A stretch of 64,000 bases of DNA from Chryseobacterium aurantiacum. Lineage in GTDB: Bacteria > Bacteroidota > Bacteroidia > Flavobacteriales > Weeksellaceae. The stretch covers positions 1-64,000 of the forward strand of contig NZ_PXUE01000001.1 in the NCBI RefSeq assembly GCF_003020585.1. Direction: 5' to 3'. The position numbers and the translations under genes are program-made. Shown one piece after another: positions 42,345-51,310 of the stretch. Under the pieces are notes generated by a model. It was not told the DNA's origin. It did no database searches and worked only from the letters and a program-made list of their open reading frames with translations. Position 1 is the first letter of the stretch. Each line of letters opens with the position of its first letter.

Positions 42345-43434
42345 GCTGCACTAGTGTGTTTTCAAGATTATCCGTGATCTTTTTCACCTCTATATGGGGT
42401 TTGAAGACCAGGCCTTTGCCTTTTTCTTCATCCGCAATATTGGAAAGGATAATAACAGAGGTCTTCGTTTCAGGATAATAGATATTTAGGGACGGAGATC
42501 CCTTTACATACCCACTGTGAAAATAAGAATTGGGCTTGCCGATGTTCAACATGATTCCGTAGGCATAGCCCATTTTTCCAAAGATAGCATGTCGTCTTTC
42601 TGCACTTTTGGCCATAAACTGATTGAGGGTTTCAGGCTTAAGGATTTTTCCGCCATAAAGGGCATTATTCCAGGTATGAAGATCCTGAATGGTAGAAAGT
42701 ATCCCTCCGGCAGGAGTTCCAATTTCTTTTCCACCAAGTCTTTTCGGCATGTTCGGAACTTCTTCAGCTCTGACGGCATTGCCAACATAGGCCGAGGCAA
42801 AATTATTTCCTTTAAAAATTTCGTCCGTAGAAGAATGGCTCATTCCCGCCTTTTTAAAAAGCTCCACTGCATTTTCATCATATGATTTTCCGGACACTGT
42901 TTCTACAATTTTTCCTAGTGCATTAAAGCCGTCGTTGGAATAATAGAAATCAGACCCGCTTTTAAACATCAGTTTTCCACCCAGCATGTTCAATCCGGAA
43001 GTATGGTTCAGAAGCTGATGGATAGTGATGTTTTGATACTCTTTAATCTGGAATTCCTTCAGATATTTTGAAACCTTGTCTGTAACATTCAATTTTCCCT
43101 GCTCCATCTGAAGAAGAACCAAAACAGCGGTAAACTGCTTACTTACAGAACCAATGGCAAAAATAGTACTGCTGTCAATTTTTATTTTCCTTTTAAAATC
43201 TGAATATCCGCTTTCCTTTCTGTACAATGGTAGAGAGTCCTTAAAAACGGCAACACTGCCATTGAATTGATATTTTTTAAATACAGAATCAATCTGTTGT
43301 TCTAAAAGGGTCTTTTGAAAAGCGGTGATGGTGGAATCAATAACTGCTTTTTTATCAATGGGAGGGAGAGGGGTTTCAGTTTTACAGGAAAATAAAAAAC
43401 AGAAAGGCAAAAGGAATACTAAATTTTTGATCAC
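42328..43434 (-). CDS. Serine hydrolase of the beta-lactamase/class C family, lipoprotein
   Basis: The 368-residue lipoprotein has a lipobox at FLFSC (Cys about 17). The catalytic SxxK motif is SVSK at about residues 96-99 (AIGSVSKQFTAVLVLLQMEQGKL in segments). The second motif YSN is in DFYYSNDGFNALG, and HSG in YFHSGYVKGSPS takes the place of the third. This is the DD-peptidase/esterase-like subset of class C beta-lactamase relatives. Such enzymes cleave esters, peptides or peptidoglycan fragments. True beta-lactamase activity cannot be assumed. It is monocistronic and convergent with the PadR-linked membrane gene. Confidence 0.92.
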   Translation of the reverse strand: MIKNLVFLLPFCFLFSCKTETPLPPIDKKAVIDSTITAFQKTLLEQQIDSVFKKYQFNGSVAVFKDSLPLYRKESGYSDFKRKIKIDSSTIFAIGSVSKQFTAVLVLLQMEQGKLNVTDKVSKYLKEFQIKEYQNITIHQLLNHTSGLNMLGGKLMFKSGSDFYYSNDGFNALGKIVETVSGKSYDENAVELFKKAGMSHSSTDEIFKGNNFASAYVGNAVRAEEVPNMPKRLGGKEIGTPAGGILSTIQDLHTWNNALYGGKILKPETLNQFMAKSAERRHAIFGKMGYAYGIMLNIGKPNSYFHSGYVKGSPSLNIYYPETKTSVIILSNIADEEKGKGLVFKPHIEVKKITDNLENTLVQLKSKH

Positions 43435-43576
43435 GGGTGTTTATTTTTTAAAATTAAAAATGATATTCTTAAAGATACTGAAACTTTTAAGAGCATTGGA
43501 ATATGCAAAATGTGTGCTAACAAAGACTTTTTGAGGCATTTAATAAGTATTTAATAATTCTTTGAGGAGTATTCAA

Positions 43577-43584
43577 TACATTTG
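43577..43584 (+). promoter_or_regulatory. -7 box of the PLP decarboxylase gene
   Basis: TACATTTG fits TAnnTTTG and overlaps the TTG (43582) that could otherwise serve as a start. It lies 27 nt upstream of the ATG at 43612. The -33 element is not clear. Confidence 0.5.
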
Positions 43585-43611
43585 AATAAATTATCTGTAA
43601 TCCGAAAAATA

Positions 43612-45018
43612 ATGAATGACCATTTAAAAAATGATGCTGCCCAAATTGACCATATTTTGGATGCCATAAAGAAGCAGGGTACAGAATACCTCAATTCTAT
43701 TGCGGACAGACCTGTAACAATAAATAAACCTTTTGAGCCTGCTGAGCCGGAACTATCAAAGTCTGGTTATGGAACTGAAGAAACACTAAAAATATTCAAT
43801 GAAAGATTCGAACCTATTATGGTTGGATCATCAGGACCCAGATATTGGGGATTTGTTACCGGAGGCACTACTCCCGCTTCCATTGCCGGTGATTGGCTGG
43901 CAACTATTTATGATCAGAATACTCAATCTGTAAAAGGACAGGGGGACATTTCTGCCAATATAGAACTGGAAACGATACAATTAATGTTGAAGCTTCTTGG
44001 GCTTCCAGATAACTTTTTAGGAGGCTTTGTAACAGGGGCTACTCTGTCTAATTTTACATGCATGGCGGTGGCTCGTCAATGGTTGGGAAAACAGCAAGGG
44101 AGAGATGTTGCTAAAGATGGTCTTTCCGAACCGGTGAGAGTACTGACAGCGACACCACATTCGTCTTCCATAAAATCACTTTCATTGCTAGGAATCGGAA
44201 GTAATAATATGATCAGAATAAAAACACAAGAAGATCGTGAGGCAATTTCCATCGCAGATTTAGAAGATCAGATTATGGGACTTAATGGAGAACCATTTCT
44301 CCTGATTTCAAGCGGAGGAACGGTAAATACTGTTGATTTCGATGATTTTGTGGAAATAAAAAAATTAAAAGATAAATATAACTTCTGGTGGCATATTGAT
44401 GCAGCTTTTGGAGGTTTTGCCGCGTGTTCAGAAAATTATAAACACCTTGTGGAAGGTTGGGAATATGCAGACAGTATCACAGTAGATTGTCATAAATGGC
44501 TTAATGTACCTTATGAAAGTGCTGTTTTCTTTATTAAGGATCAATATAAAATTTTACAGATAGAGACTTTTCAAAATTCTAATGCTCCTTATCTTGGAGA
44601 TCCGTTGGAGAGCTTCAGTTATTTAAATTTTCTTCCTGAGAATTCAAGGAGGTTAAAGGCCCTGCCAGCATGGTTTTCCATTATGGCTTATGGAAAGGAG
44701 GGATATCAGGATATCGTAGAGAATAATGTATCTCTTGCAAAACAGTTCGGGCAATTTGTGGAAAAGAGTAATGATTTTAAATTATTGGCTCCTGTGAGGC
44801 TTAATACCGTTTGCTTTACCTTAAAAGATGATAACAAGCAGGATGAGGTTGCTCATTTTCTGGAATTGCTTAACAAAATAGGAAAGGTTTTTATGACTCC
44901 AACCTTTTATAACCAACATAAAGGAATTCGGGCGGCTTTTGTAAACTGGCAAACCAATGAAAATGATATTCGCCTGGTATTTGATCTAATGAATGATATA
45001 ATTACCACATTAAAATAA
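43612..45018 (+). CDS. Pyridoxal-phosphate-dependent group II decarboxylase
   Basis: From the ATG at 43612 the protein has 468 residues. The PLP-binding lysine is at about 295 in TVDCHKWLNVPYESAVFF. Other family marks are TGGTTPASIAGDWLATIYDQN, TGATLSNFTCMAVARQWL, and HIDAAFGGFAACSENY with the cofactor-contacting Asp. These put it with aromatic-L-amino-acid, glutamate and diaminobutyrate decarboxylases. The substrate is not readable by eye. It is a single gene with its own promoter and terminator. A start at TTG 43582 adds ten residues but lies in the promoter box. Confidence 0.93.
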   Translation: MNDHLKNDAAQIDHILDAIKKQGTEYLNSIADRPVTINKPFEPAEPELSKSGYGTEETLKIFNERFEPIMVGSSGPRYWGFVTGGTTPASIAGDWLATIYDQNTQSVKGQGDISANIELETIQLMLKLLGLPDNFLGGFVTGATLSNFTCMAVARQWLGKQQGRDVAKDGLSEPVRVLTATPHSSSIKSLSLLGIGSNNMIRIKTQEDREAISIADLEDQIMGLNGEPFLLISSGGTVNTVDFDDFVEIKKLKDKYNFWWHIDAAFGGFAACSENYKHLVEGWEYADSITVDCHKWLNVPYESAVFFIKDQYKILQIETFQNSNAPYLGDPLESFSYLNFLPENSRRLKALPAWFSIMAYGKEGYQDIVENNVSLAKQFGQFVEKSNDFKLLAPVRLNTVCFTLKDDNKQDEVAHFLELLNKIGKVFMTPTFYNQHKGIRAAFVNWQTNENDIRLVFDLMNDIITTLK

Positions 45019-45025
45019 TATTGAA

Positions 45026-45051
45026 AAGCCCGTTAAGAAATTTTCGGGCTT
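45026..45051. terminator. Terminator between decarboxylase and Dph6-like genes
   Basis: AAGCCCG (45026-45032) and CGGGCTT (45045-45051) form a 7-bp stem. The genes converge and the hairpin overlaps the stop codon of the minus-strand gene. Confidence 0.75.
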
Positions 45052-45760
45052 ACTTTAATACCAGATCACAAAACCAAAAAAGATACTCTTCATCCTGATC
45101 TTCGGGATTGGCTTTAGGCTTGGGGTAGGTTTTCTTGACAATTTCTCCAATTTCAAAATCAATAGGATTCTTGAAAATAGGGCCATCAAACGTGAAAGTA
45201 TGAAACTCTCCATTTTCTCCACAAGGGTCTACATTATCGGGCAAATCATCTATAAATTGTTGGTCAATAATACGTCCTGCAAAGGTTTTGTCCAGATAGT
45301 TTCCGTTTACACAGGTTACAATGGTTTTAAAACCAAGATTCAGAAACTCGTGGATAAGATTTAAAGTATCTTTTTTCCAAAGAGGAAATACAGCTTGCAT
45401 TCCAATGGCTTTTAGTTGATTCTCACGATATTTACGAAGGTCTTCCAGGAAAATATCTCCAAAAATAGAGTAGGTGATGCCCTGAGCTTGTATTTCAGAC
45501 ATCGTTTTACTCATGATTTGCTGATATTCCTCCATAGAAGGTTCCTTGGGAAGTTCCATTTTAATTAAAGGAATCCCTAAACTTTCAGCTTGTTTTTCCA
45601 AAAGGGAAACATGTACCCCATGCATGGAAATTCTTTGAAACTCCTTATTAATGCTTGTCAATAGAGTAGAGACCTCATACTGATCTTCTTGTAATATTTT
45701 GTAAAGGGCAAGCGTAGAATCTTTCCCGCTGCTCCAGTTGAATAAGGCTTTTGGCTTCAT
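45050..45760 (-). CDS. Dph6-related ATP pyrophosphatase (diphthine-ammonia ligase family)
   Basis: The 236-residue protein has a PP-loop (FNWSSGKDSTLALYKIL) at the N-terminus, which binds ATP and forms an adenylate. A MHGVHVSLLEKQAESLGIPLIKMELP segment, then YSIFGDIFLEDLRKYRENQL, follow the pattern of the Dph6 or MJ0570-like ATP-binding family. It amidates or otherwise activates a carboxylate. In eukaryotes the family makes diphthamide. Bacteria lack diphthamide on EF2, so the bacterial substrate is unknown. It is a cytoplasmic, single gene. Confidence 0.9.
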   Translation of the reverse strand: MKPKALFNWSSGKDSTLALYKILQEDQYEVSTLLTSINKEFQRISMHGVHVSLLEKQAESLGIPLIKMELPKEPSMEEYQQIMSKTMSEIQAQGITYSIFGDIFLEDLRKYRENQLKAIGMQAVFPLWKKDTLNLIHEFLNLGFKTIVTCVNGNYLDKTFAGRIIDQQFIDDLPDNVDPCGENGEFHTFTFDGPIFKNPIDFEIGEIVKKTYPKPKANPEDQDEEYLFWFCDLVLK

Positions 45761-45820
45761 GAGAATAATTGTTCTGCGAAAATAAAAAATCCCTGATCAT
45801 TTTCATGGATTTATAGGCTT

Positions 45821-46603
45821 TTACTTAGAATAAAGTAAATAAAGGTTTTCTATAAAGCTTTTTTTAGACAGCTTCTTAACAATTACTTCATCATAGAATG
45901 CTAAATACTTATATTCAGGATGCTCAGCTTTTATTTTTTCAAATTTTCTTTTTCCTACTTTTTTTCCATCCAGAAAATAATAATCAGGAGGTTGATGATC
46001 GGATATGTAAACAGCTCCTATGGTTATATACTCTCTTTCAATCTCAAAGTTTTGTTTACCCAATAACTCATTGGTTTTAAGGATGGAAGATTTAAAATCA
46101 GTAACTTCTTTATTGTTTGAATCTATAGTCGTATAATCAATTCTTACGATGTTGTGTTCAGTTAATACTTTTTCCGGAAAAGATAAAGTGAAATTTCCGT
46201 TTTCATCGGCTTTTGCACTGTACAGCCTATCCAATGTCACTAATGATATTTCTCCTGCTGCTAACTTTGCATTTCTTGAAGAAACCAGCTTTCCTTTTAT
46301 TGTAATCTCTTTTTGATATACATTTTCAGTGGTAGACTTATTATTTTCAGTTTGTGCATTCACATAGATTGAAGAGGTGAGTGTTAAGGCCAAAAATACA
46401 CTTGAAAAAGTAGGTTTTAAATATGTTTTTTTCACACAAATAGAGGTGTTGCTTTCTAAAACTGCATCAATTTCTGTTTCAGGAAGATGATCGAAATCCC
46501 ATACCTTTTTTTTGCATTCATCACAGAATTTGCCATCTGAAACCTGCTCCATGTTCTCCCAGTCCTGACTGCAGGGACTCGAAATTTGAAATTTTTCTTT
46601 CAT
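45821..46603 (-). CDS. Protein with Cys-rich N-terminus, single membrane segment and regulatory-like beta domain
   Basis: From the ATG at 46603 the protein has 260 residues. The N-terminus (about 1-65) has a CxxC motif in KFCDECKKKVWDFDHL and further cysteines, like a small cytoplasmic zinc ribbon. One hydrophobic segment follows (about 67-85, FSSVFLALTLTSSIYVNAQ). The rest is periplasmic and includes a carboxypeptidase-regulatory-like sandwich (ITIKGKLVSSRNAKLAAGEI and ADENGNFTLSFPE). An internal signal-anchor placed after a zinc domain is unusual. No named family is assigned. A start 13 codons further upstream is possible in the same frame but adds a non-typical tail. Confidence 0.75.
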   Translation of the reverse strand: MKEKFQISSPCSQDWENMEQVSDGKFCDECKKKVWDFDHLPETEIDAVLESNTSICVKKTYLKPTFSSVFLALTLTSSIYVNAQTENNKSTTENVYQKEITIKGKLVSSRNAKLAAGEISLVTLDRLYSAKADENGNFTLSFPEKVLTEHNIVRIDYTTIDSNNKEVTDFKSSILKTNELLGKQNFEIEREYITIGAVYISDHQPPDYYFLDGKKVGKRKFEKIKAEHPEYKYLAFYDEVIVKKLSKKSFIENLYLLYSK

Positions 46604-46630
46604 GATTATACGTTGAAGAATAAAAATACA

Positions 46631-46660
46631 AAAAAACCTCAAAGAAATTCCTTGAGGCTT
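46631..46660 (-). terminator. Terminator of the lipoprotein gene at 46736-47314
   Basis: CCTCAA (46637-46642) and TTGAGG (46652-46657) form a stem. On the minus strand it is followed by a T run, the complement of 46631-46636. Confidence 0.7.
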
Positions 46661-46735
46661 TTATATTTTCTGAAAATAATTCAAAAATAGGGTGTGGATA
46701 TAATGTTTTCAGTAAAAACTGCTGGACGATCTAAA

Positions 46736-47314
46736 TTATAAACTTCCTGTCGCTTTTTCTGCATTCACAAATACACCACCACTAATGGTTCTTGTCTGAT
46801 TAGCCGTTACCCCATAATATTGATGATTCACCTTTGTTTCTATTTTACCGGACATCTTTTTTCCATCAAATGAAGTAATGGTAATTTTTCCGGTCGGTTT
46901 CCCATAGAAACTATTGGTACATCCCCAATAGGATGAACAGTTTGGAGCCACACAAGTCTCAGAATAGTTGAAATCCATATTCATGGAGGCGGGGAGATCG
47001 GTATGTACATAAACATATTCCTTACCCACTTCAATATTGTCTGTATAAATTTTAGAATCTAAATAAAATCCCTGGTCATAAGCATATATGAAAATCCCAT
47101 AATAATCGCGGTTATGCGAATCTTTTGATTTTCTCCATTCTACATAATGGGTAGTTCCTTTATTTTCGACTTTTTTGTCTACACCTTCAATTTTTGCCTG
47201 GAAATATCCTTCCACTGGCGGTTCAGTTGGTTTGTTGTCTGATGAAGTGTCATCATCTGATCCACTACATGAAAATAAAACAAGGCAACAAATAATTTTA
47301 AAGAGAGTTTTCAT
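46736..47314 (-). CDS. Lipoprotein of unknown function
   Basis: The 192-residue lipoprotein has its lipobox at LFSC (Cys about 16) followed by an Asp/Ser-rich linker (SGSDDDTSSDNKPTEPP). The rest is beta-rich, with three cysteines (SETCVAPNCSSYWGC) near residue 130 and GKITITSFDGKKMSGKIETKV near the C-terminus. This resembles DUF6252-like or other small secreted Bacteroidota lipoproteins, but I do not assign a family. It lies just 18 bp after icmF on the same strand. It has its own terminator but no obvious promoter, so cotranscription with icmF is possible. Confidence 0.75.
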   Translation of the reverse strand: MKTLFKIICCLVLFSCSGSDDDTSSDNKPTEPPVEGYFQAKIEGVDKKVENKGTTHYVEWRKSKDSHNRDYYGIFIYAYDQGFYLDSKIYTDNIEVGKEYVYVHTDLPASMNMDFNYSETCVAPNCSSYWGCTNSFYGKPTGKITITSFDGKKMSGKIETKVNHQYYGVTANQTRTISGGVFVNAEKATGSL

Positions 47315-47332
47315 TGTTAGTTTTTTTATATT

Positions 47333-50300
47333 CTACATGTTTCTTCTATATTTTCCACCTACTTCGAACAAAGCATTGGTGATCTGTCCCAGAGAACAAT
47401 ATTTCACGGCATCCATCATTACATTAAATAAATTCTGTTGATTGATGGCAGCGTGTTGTAATGTTTTTAAGGCAGCTTCTGACTTGTCTTCATTTGATCT
47501 TTGGAAATTATGAAGAGTTTCAATCTGAACCTGTTTTTCTTCCTCAGTTGAACGGATAACTTCTCCCGGACGAACCGTTGGTGAACCATCTTTACCAAGG
47601 AAAGTATTTACCCCGATAATTGGATATTCTCCAGTGTGTTTCAACCATTCGTAATGCATAGATTCTTCCTGAATTTTTGAACGTTGATACATCGTCTCCA
47701 TTGCACCAAGAACACCTCCTCTTTCTGTAATTCTGTCAAATTCTGCATACACAGCTTCTTCCACTAAATCTGTCAACTCTTCAATGATAAATGATCCTTG
47801 AAGCGGATTTTCATTTTTCGCTAATCCTAATTCTTTGTTGATGATCAGCTGAATCGCCATTGCTCTTCTTACAGATTGTTCTGTAGGAGTTGTAATCGCC
47901 TCGTCATATGCATTTGTATGCAAAGAGTTACAGTTGTCATAAATAGCATAAAGGGCCTGAAGCGTTGTTCTGATATCATTAAAATCAATTTCCTGAGCGT
48001 GAAGAGAACGTCCCGAAGTTTGGATGTGGTATTTCAACATCTGGCTTCTTTCGTCAGCACCATATTTCAGTTTCATTGCTTTTGCCCAGATTCTTCTTGC
48101 TACACGTCCGATTACTGAGTATTCAGGGTCAATACCATTCGAGAAGAAGAAAGATAGGTTAGGAGCGAAATCATTAATGTTCATTCCTCTTGACAAATAA
48201 TATTCCACATAAGTGAAACCATTCGCCAACGTAAATGCCAGCTGAGAAACCGGATTAGCACCTGCTTCCGCAATGTGGTATCCTGAAATAGAAACCGAAT
48301 AGAAGTTTCTCACTTTTTCTGTGATGAAATATTCCTGAACATCACCCATCAATCTTAATGCGAATTCTGTAGAGAAGATACAGGTATTCTGAGCCTGATC
48401 TTCCTTTAAAATATCTGCCTGAACCGTTCCACGAACTGTTGCAATTGTTTTGGCTTTAATTTCAGCATAAGCTTCAGCCGGAATTACTTCATCTCCCGTT
48501 AAGCCCAACAATTTTAGACCTAATCCGTTATTTGATGGAGGCAATTCGCCGTTATATTTTGGTCTTTCTAAGCCTTTGTCATCGAATTTTGCTTTTAAGG
48601 CTTTCTCAACATTGGCTTCAAGCTTGTGTTCAGCAATATATTTTTCAACGTTCTGGTCAATGGCTGCATTCATAAAGAAAGCTAGCAACATGGGTGCAGG
48701 CCCGTTGATGGTCATAGAAACTGAAGTCATTGCATTCACCAAATCAAATCCGGAATACAATTTTTTAGCATCATCTAAAGTCGCAATAGAAACTCCTGCA
48801 TTTCCAATTTTACCATAAATATCCGGTGGTAAAGCAGGGTCTTGACCATATAAAGTTACAGAGTCAAATGCTGTAGACAAACGTTTTGCATCCATTTCTG
48901 CAGAAACGTAATGGAATCTTCTGTTTGTTCTTTCTGGTCCTCCTTCTCCTGCAAACATTCTTGTAGGATCTTCACCCGTTCTTTTGAAAGGGTAAATTCC
49001 TGCAGTATAAGGGAATCCTCCAGGAAGATTTTCCTGGCCTTTCCATTTAATCAAATCACCCCAATCGGTATATTTAGGTAAAGCAATTTTTGGAATTCTT
49101 AAGTGAGATAAAGATTCTGTTGAGGTTTCAACCTTGATTTCTTTTCCTCTTACAAAATAGGAGTAAAACTCAGCATGGAAAGCTTTTTTCGTATCATCCC
49201 AAGTTTTTAGGAAGTCGATATTTTCCTGTTGAAGATCTTTTTCAGCCTTTTGATATTCAGCATCTAAAGTTTCATTAGAAAGAAAACTTCTCACTCCTTC
49301 AATGTGATACATTTTTCTGGCTAATTCTGCCTGTTTTTCAATATTAGCATCGTATTGTCTGTTGTTTTCAACAATCTCAGAAAGGTAACGAACTCTTTTT
49401 GGAGGGATAATGGTTACTTCATCTGTGATTTCCTGTTCAACAAAACCTTGTAAGTTCAAATCCGAGTACTTCTCATTAACTTTTTCAACCAATCTGTTGT
49501 ATAATTCTGTTGTTCCGTGATCATTGAACTGAGACGCTTTTGTGGCATAAACCGGCATGTCATCCAATGGACTTTCCCACAATAAGTGGTTTCTCTGGAA
49601 CTGTTTTCTTACTGCCTGAAGCGCATCCAAAGCACCTCTTTTATCAGATTTATTTAAGGCAACTAAATCTGCATAATCTAACATGTCGATTTTTTCCAAC
49701 TGCGTAGAAGCTCCATATTCAGGAGTCATCACATACATTGAAACATCAGCAAAATCTGAAACCTCCGAACCCGATTGTCCGATACCTGAAGTTTCAAGAA
49801 TAATTACATCAGGATGAGCAAGTTTCAAAACATTTAAAGCTGAATGGATAAATGGAGAAACGGAAACATTGTTTTCTCTCGTAGCCATAGAACGCATATA
49901 AACTCTGGAATCATTGATTGCGTTCATACGGATTCTGTCTCCCAATAATGCTCCTCCGGTTTTCTTTTTCGAAGGGTCAATGGAAATAATGGCAATTTTT
50001 TTACCAGGATTTGAACGAAGGAAACGTCTTACCAGTTCATCCGTCAAAGAAGATTTTCCTGCACCACCCGTTCCGGTGATACCAATAATTGGAATATTTA
50101 AATCCTTTGATTTTTCGTCAATGGCTTTTACTAGTTCAGGTTTATCTTCTGAAAAGTTTTCAACGGCAGAAATAATTTTAGCAATACTCGTAGAGTTTTC
50201 AAAGCTAATTGAGTCTAAATCTTCCGCAGTTACTTCTTTTCCTGTTGCGAAATCTGATCTTTTCACCAAATCATCGATCATTCCCTGTAAACCAAGTTCA

Positions 50301-50680
50301 CGACCGTCGTCCGGAGAATAAATCCTGTCGATTCCGTAAGACATAATATCTTCGATTTCTTCGGGTAGGATTACACCGCCGCCGCCGCCAAAAATTTTAA
50401 TTTGTGGAGAGTTTTTTTCTCTTAAAAGGTCATAGATATATTTAAAATATTCATTGTGACCACCTTGATAGGAGGTTAATGCAATAGCATTGGCATCTTC
50501 CTGGATCGCTGTATTTACAACTTCCTCTGCAGATTTGTCATGTCCTAGGTGAATAACTTCACATCCAGTTCCCTGAATGACACGACGCATAATATTGATC
50601 GCAGCATCATGCCCGTCAAATAATGAGGCAGCAGTTACGATTCTTACCTTGTTGGTTGGAGTATATTTTTGGGTTTCCAT
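47333..50680 (-). CDS. icmF: Fused isobutyryl-CoA mutase IcmF with its G-protein chaperone
   Basis: The 1115-residue enzyme interconverts isobutyryl-CoA and n-butyryl-CoA with adenosylcobalamin. Domain order is a B12-binding domain (about 10-145, [18 protein letters not shown] and [10 protein letters not shown]), a MeaB-like GTPase (about 190-430, with [48 protein letters not shown]), a linker, and the mutase barrel (about 540-1110). Where methylmalonyl-CoA mutase has Tyr in its TMY motif and Arg in its MVRNT motif, this protein has Phe (TRMFAGEGG) and Gln ([11 protein letters not shown]). These substitutions mark isobutyryl-CoA specificity. The GTPase loads and protects cobalamin. The role is probably branched-chain or valine-derived acyl-CoA metabolism. 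Close relatives can also act on isovaleryl/pivalyl-CoA. Confidence 0.95.
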   Translation of the reverse strand: METQKYTPTNKVRIVTAASLFDGHDAAINIMRRVIQGTGCEVIHLGHDKSAEEVVNTAIQEDANAIALTSYQGGHNEYFKYIYDLLREKNSPQIKIFGGGGGVILPEEIEDIMSYGIDRIYSPDDGRELGLQGMIDDLVKRSDFATGKEVTAEDLDSISFENSTSIAKIISAVENFSEDKPELVKAIDEKSKDLNIPIIGITGTGGAGKSSLTDELVRRFLRSNPGKKIAIISIDPSKKKTGGALLGDRIRMNAINDSRVYMRSMATRENNVSVSPFIHSALNVLKLAHPDVIILETSGIGQSGSEVSDFADVSMYVMTPEYGASTQLEKIDMLDYADLVALNKSDKRGALDALQAVRKQFQRNHLLWESPLDDMPVYATKASQFNDHGTTELYNRLVEKVNEKYSDLNLQGFVEQEITDEVTIIPPKRVRYLSEIVENNRQYDANIEKQAELARKMYHIEGVRSFLSNETLDAEYQKAEKDLQQENIDFLKTWDDTKKAFHAEFYSYFVRGKEIKVETSTESLSHLRIPKIALPKYTDWGDLIKWKGQENLPGGFPYTAGIYPFKRTGEDPTRMFAGEGGPERTNRRFHYVSAEMDAKRLSTAFDSVTLYGQDPALPPDIYGKIGNAGVSIATLDDAKKLYSGFDLVNAMTSVSMTINGPAPMLLAFFMNAAIDQNVEKYIAEHKLEANVEKALKAKFDDKGLERPKYNGELPPSNNGLGLKLLGLTGDEVIPAEAYAEIKAKTIATVRGTVQADILKEDQAQNTCIFSTEFALRLMGDVQEYFITEKVRNFYSVSISGYHIAEAGANPVSQLAFTLANGFTYVEYYLSRGMNINDFAPNLSFFFSNGIDPEYSVIGRVARRIWAKAMKLKYGADERSQMLKYHIQTSGRSLHAQEIDFNDIRTTLQALYAIYDNCNSLHTNAYDEAITTPTEQSVRRAMAIQLIINKELGLAKNENPLQGSFIIEELTDLVEEAVYAEFDRITERGGVLGAMETMYQRSKIQEESMHYEWLKHTGEYPIIGVNTFLGKDGSPTVRPGEVIRSTEEEKQVQIETLHNFQRSNEDKSEAALKTLQHAAINQQNLFNVMMDAVKYCSLGQITNALFEVGGKYRRNM

Positions 50681-50707
50681 AAAAATTCTAGAAAGTTTCT
50701 AAGTTTC

Positions 50708-50715
50708 CAAATATA
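50708..50715 (-). promoter_or_regulatory. -7 box of icmF
   Basis: TATATTTG on the minus strand fits TAnnTTTG, 27 nt upstream of the icmF ATG. I see no clear -33 TTG. Confidence 0.5.
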
Positions 50716-50912
50716 ATAATAAAAAAAGAACCCTGTGTTTGATTTTATAGTATTGATTATCACTATTTTGGTTAAGGCTATTTAATTAAATGTCCCCTTT
50801 TTTGGGTTGAAGTGTTTAAAAGTTTGAAAGATCGGGAGTTGCAGAGTTAAAATGAGTTACAGGGATTTCATTTTCAAATGGATTCGGCTTTAGATTCTCA
50901 AATTAAATTCTC

Positions 50913-50920
50913 TACTTTTG
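50913..50920 (+). promoter_or_regulatory. -7 box of a small membrane protein gene
   Basis: TACTTTTG followed by CA fits TAnnTTTG and lies 17 nt upstream of the ATG at 50938. It falls inside the extended reading frame that begins at 50878. Confidence 0.45.
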
Positions 50921-50937
50921 CAAAATATTTTACAGAC

Positions 50938-51270
50938 ATGCAAAAAGCTTTGATGTACTTCGCATTGGGAACGGTAATAAGCTTCCTTATCAATTATTTC
51001 TTTTTAAGTTCAGAGAACATCGCATTGGATATTTATTATGCCTTTGCCTTTGGAACTGCATGGGGAATTGCTTATTATTTGGATACGCCCAACTTTACTT
51101 TACCTCAAAAACTAGGCTTATCATTTGTAGCCATGGGAATTCTTGTTCTGGTGGGAACCCTGATTTTTAAATTAGAATTAGCGATTCCTTCCATCCTAAA
51201 GTTTTCTACGGTTTTTGTAGCGTATTATTTATTTGCTAGCTTCAGGGGTAGCAAGTCATTAAGAAAATAA
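50938..51270 (+). CDS. Small integral membrane protein of unknown function
   Basis: From the ATG at 50938 the protein has 110 residues and is almost wholly hydrophobic. It has four predicted membrane segments (about 2-22, 28-48, 57-77, 80-100). The charged residues lie in short loops and at the C-terminus (FRGSKSLRK). An in-frame ATG at 50878 would add 20 residues, but the promoter-like box inside that stretch favours the later start. No family is recognised. Confidence 0.7.
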   Translation: MQKALMYFALGTVISFLINYFFLSSENIALDIYYAFAFGTAWGIAYYLDTPNFTLPQKLGLSFVAMGILVLVGTLIFKLELAIPSILKFSTVFVAYYLFASFRGSKSLRK

Positions 51271-51307
51271 AAACTGAGGCTGTCAAAATAGACAGCCTCA
51301 GTTTTTT
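51271..51307. terminator. Bidirectional terminator between the small membrane protein and DUF3667 genes
   Basis: AAACTGAGGCTGTC (51271-51284), a 6-nt loop and GACAGCCTCAGTTT (51291-51304) form a perfect 14-bp stem with a T run after it. The genes on both sides converge here. Confidence 0.93.
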
Positions 51308-51310
51308 TAT

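Noticed and set aside
42328..43434. Antibiotic-resistance beta-lactamase
   Set aside because: The SxxK, YxN and HxG motifs fit the wider serine hydrolase family. Nothing shows beta-lactamase activity, so I call it a serine hydrolase only.
47333..50680. Methylmalonyl-CoA mutase
   Set aside because: The fused B12/GTPase/mutase order and the Phe and Gln substitutions point to IcmF. The common label would be misleading.
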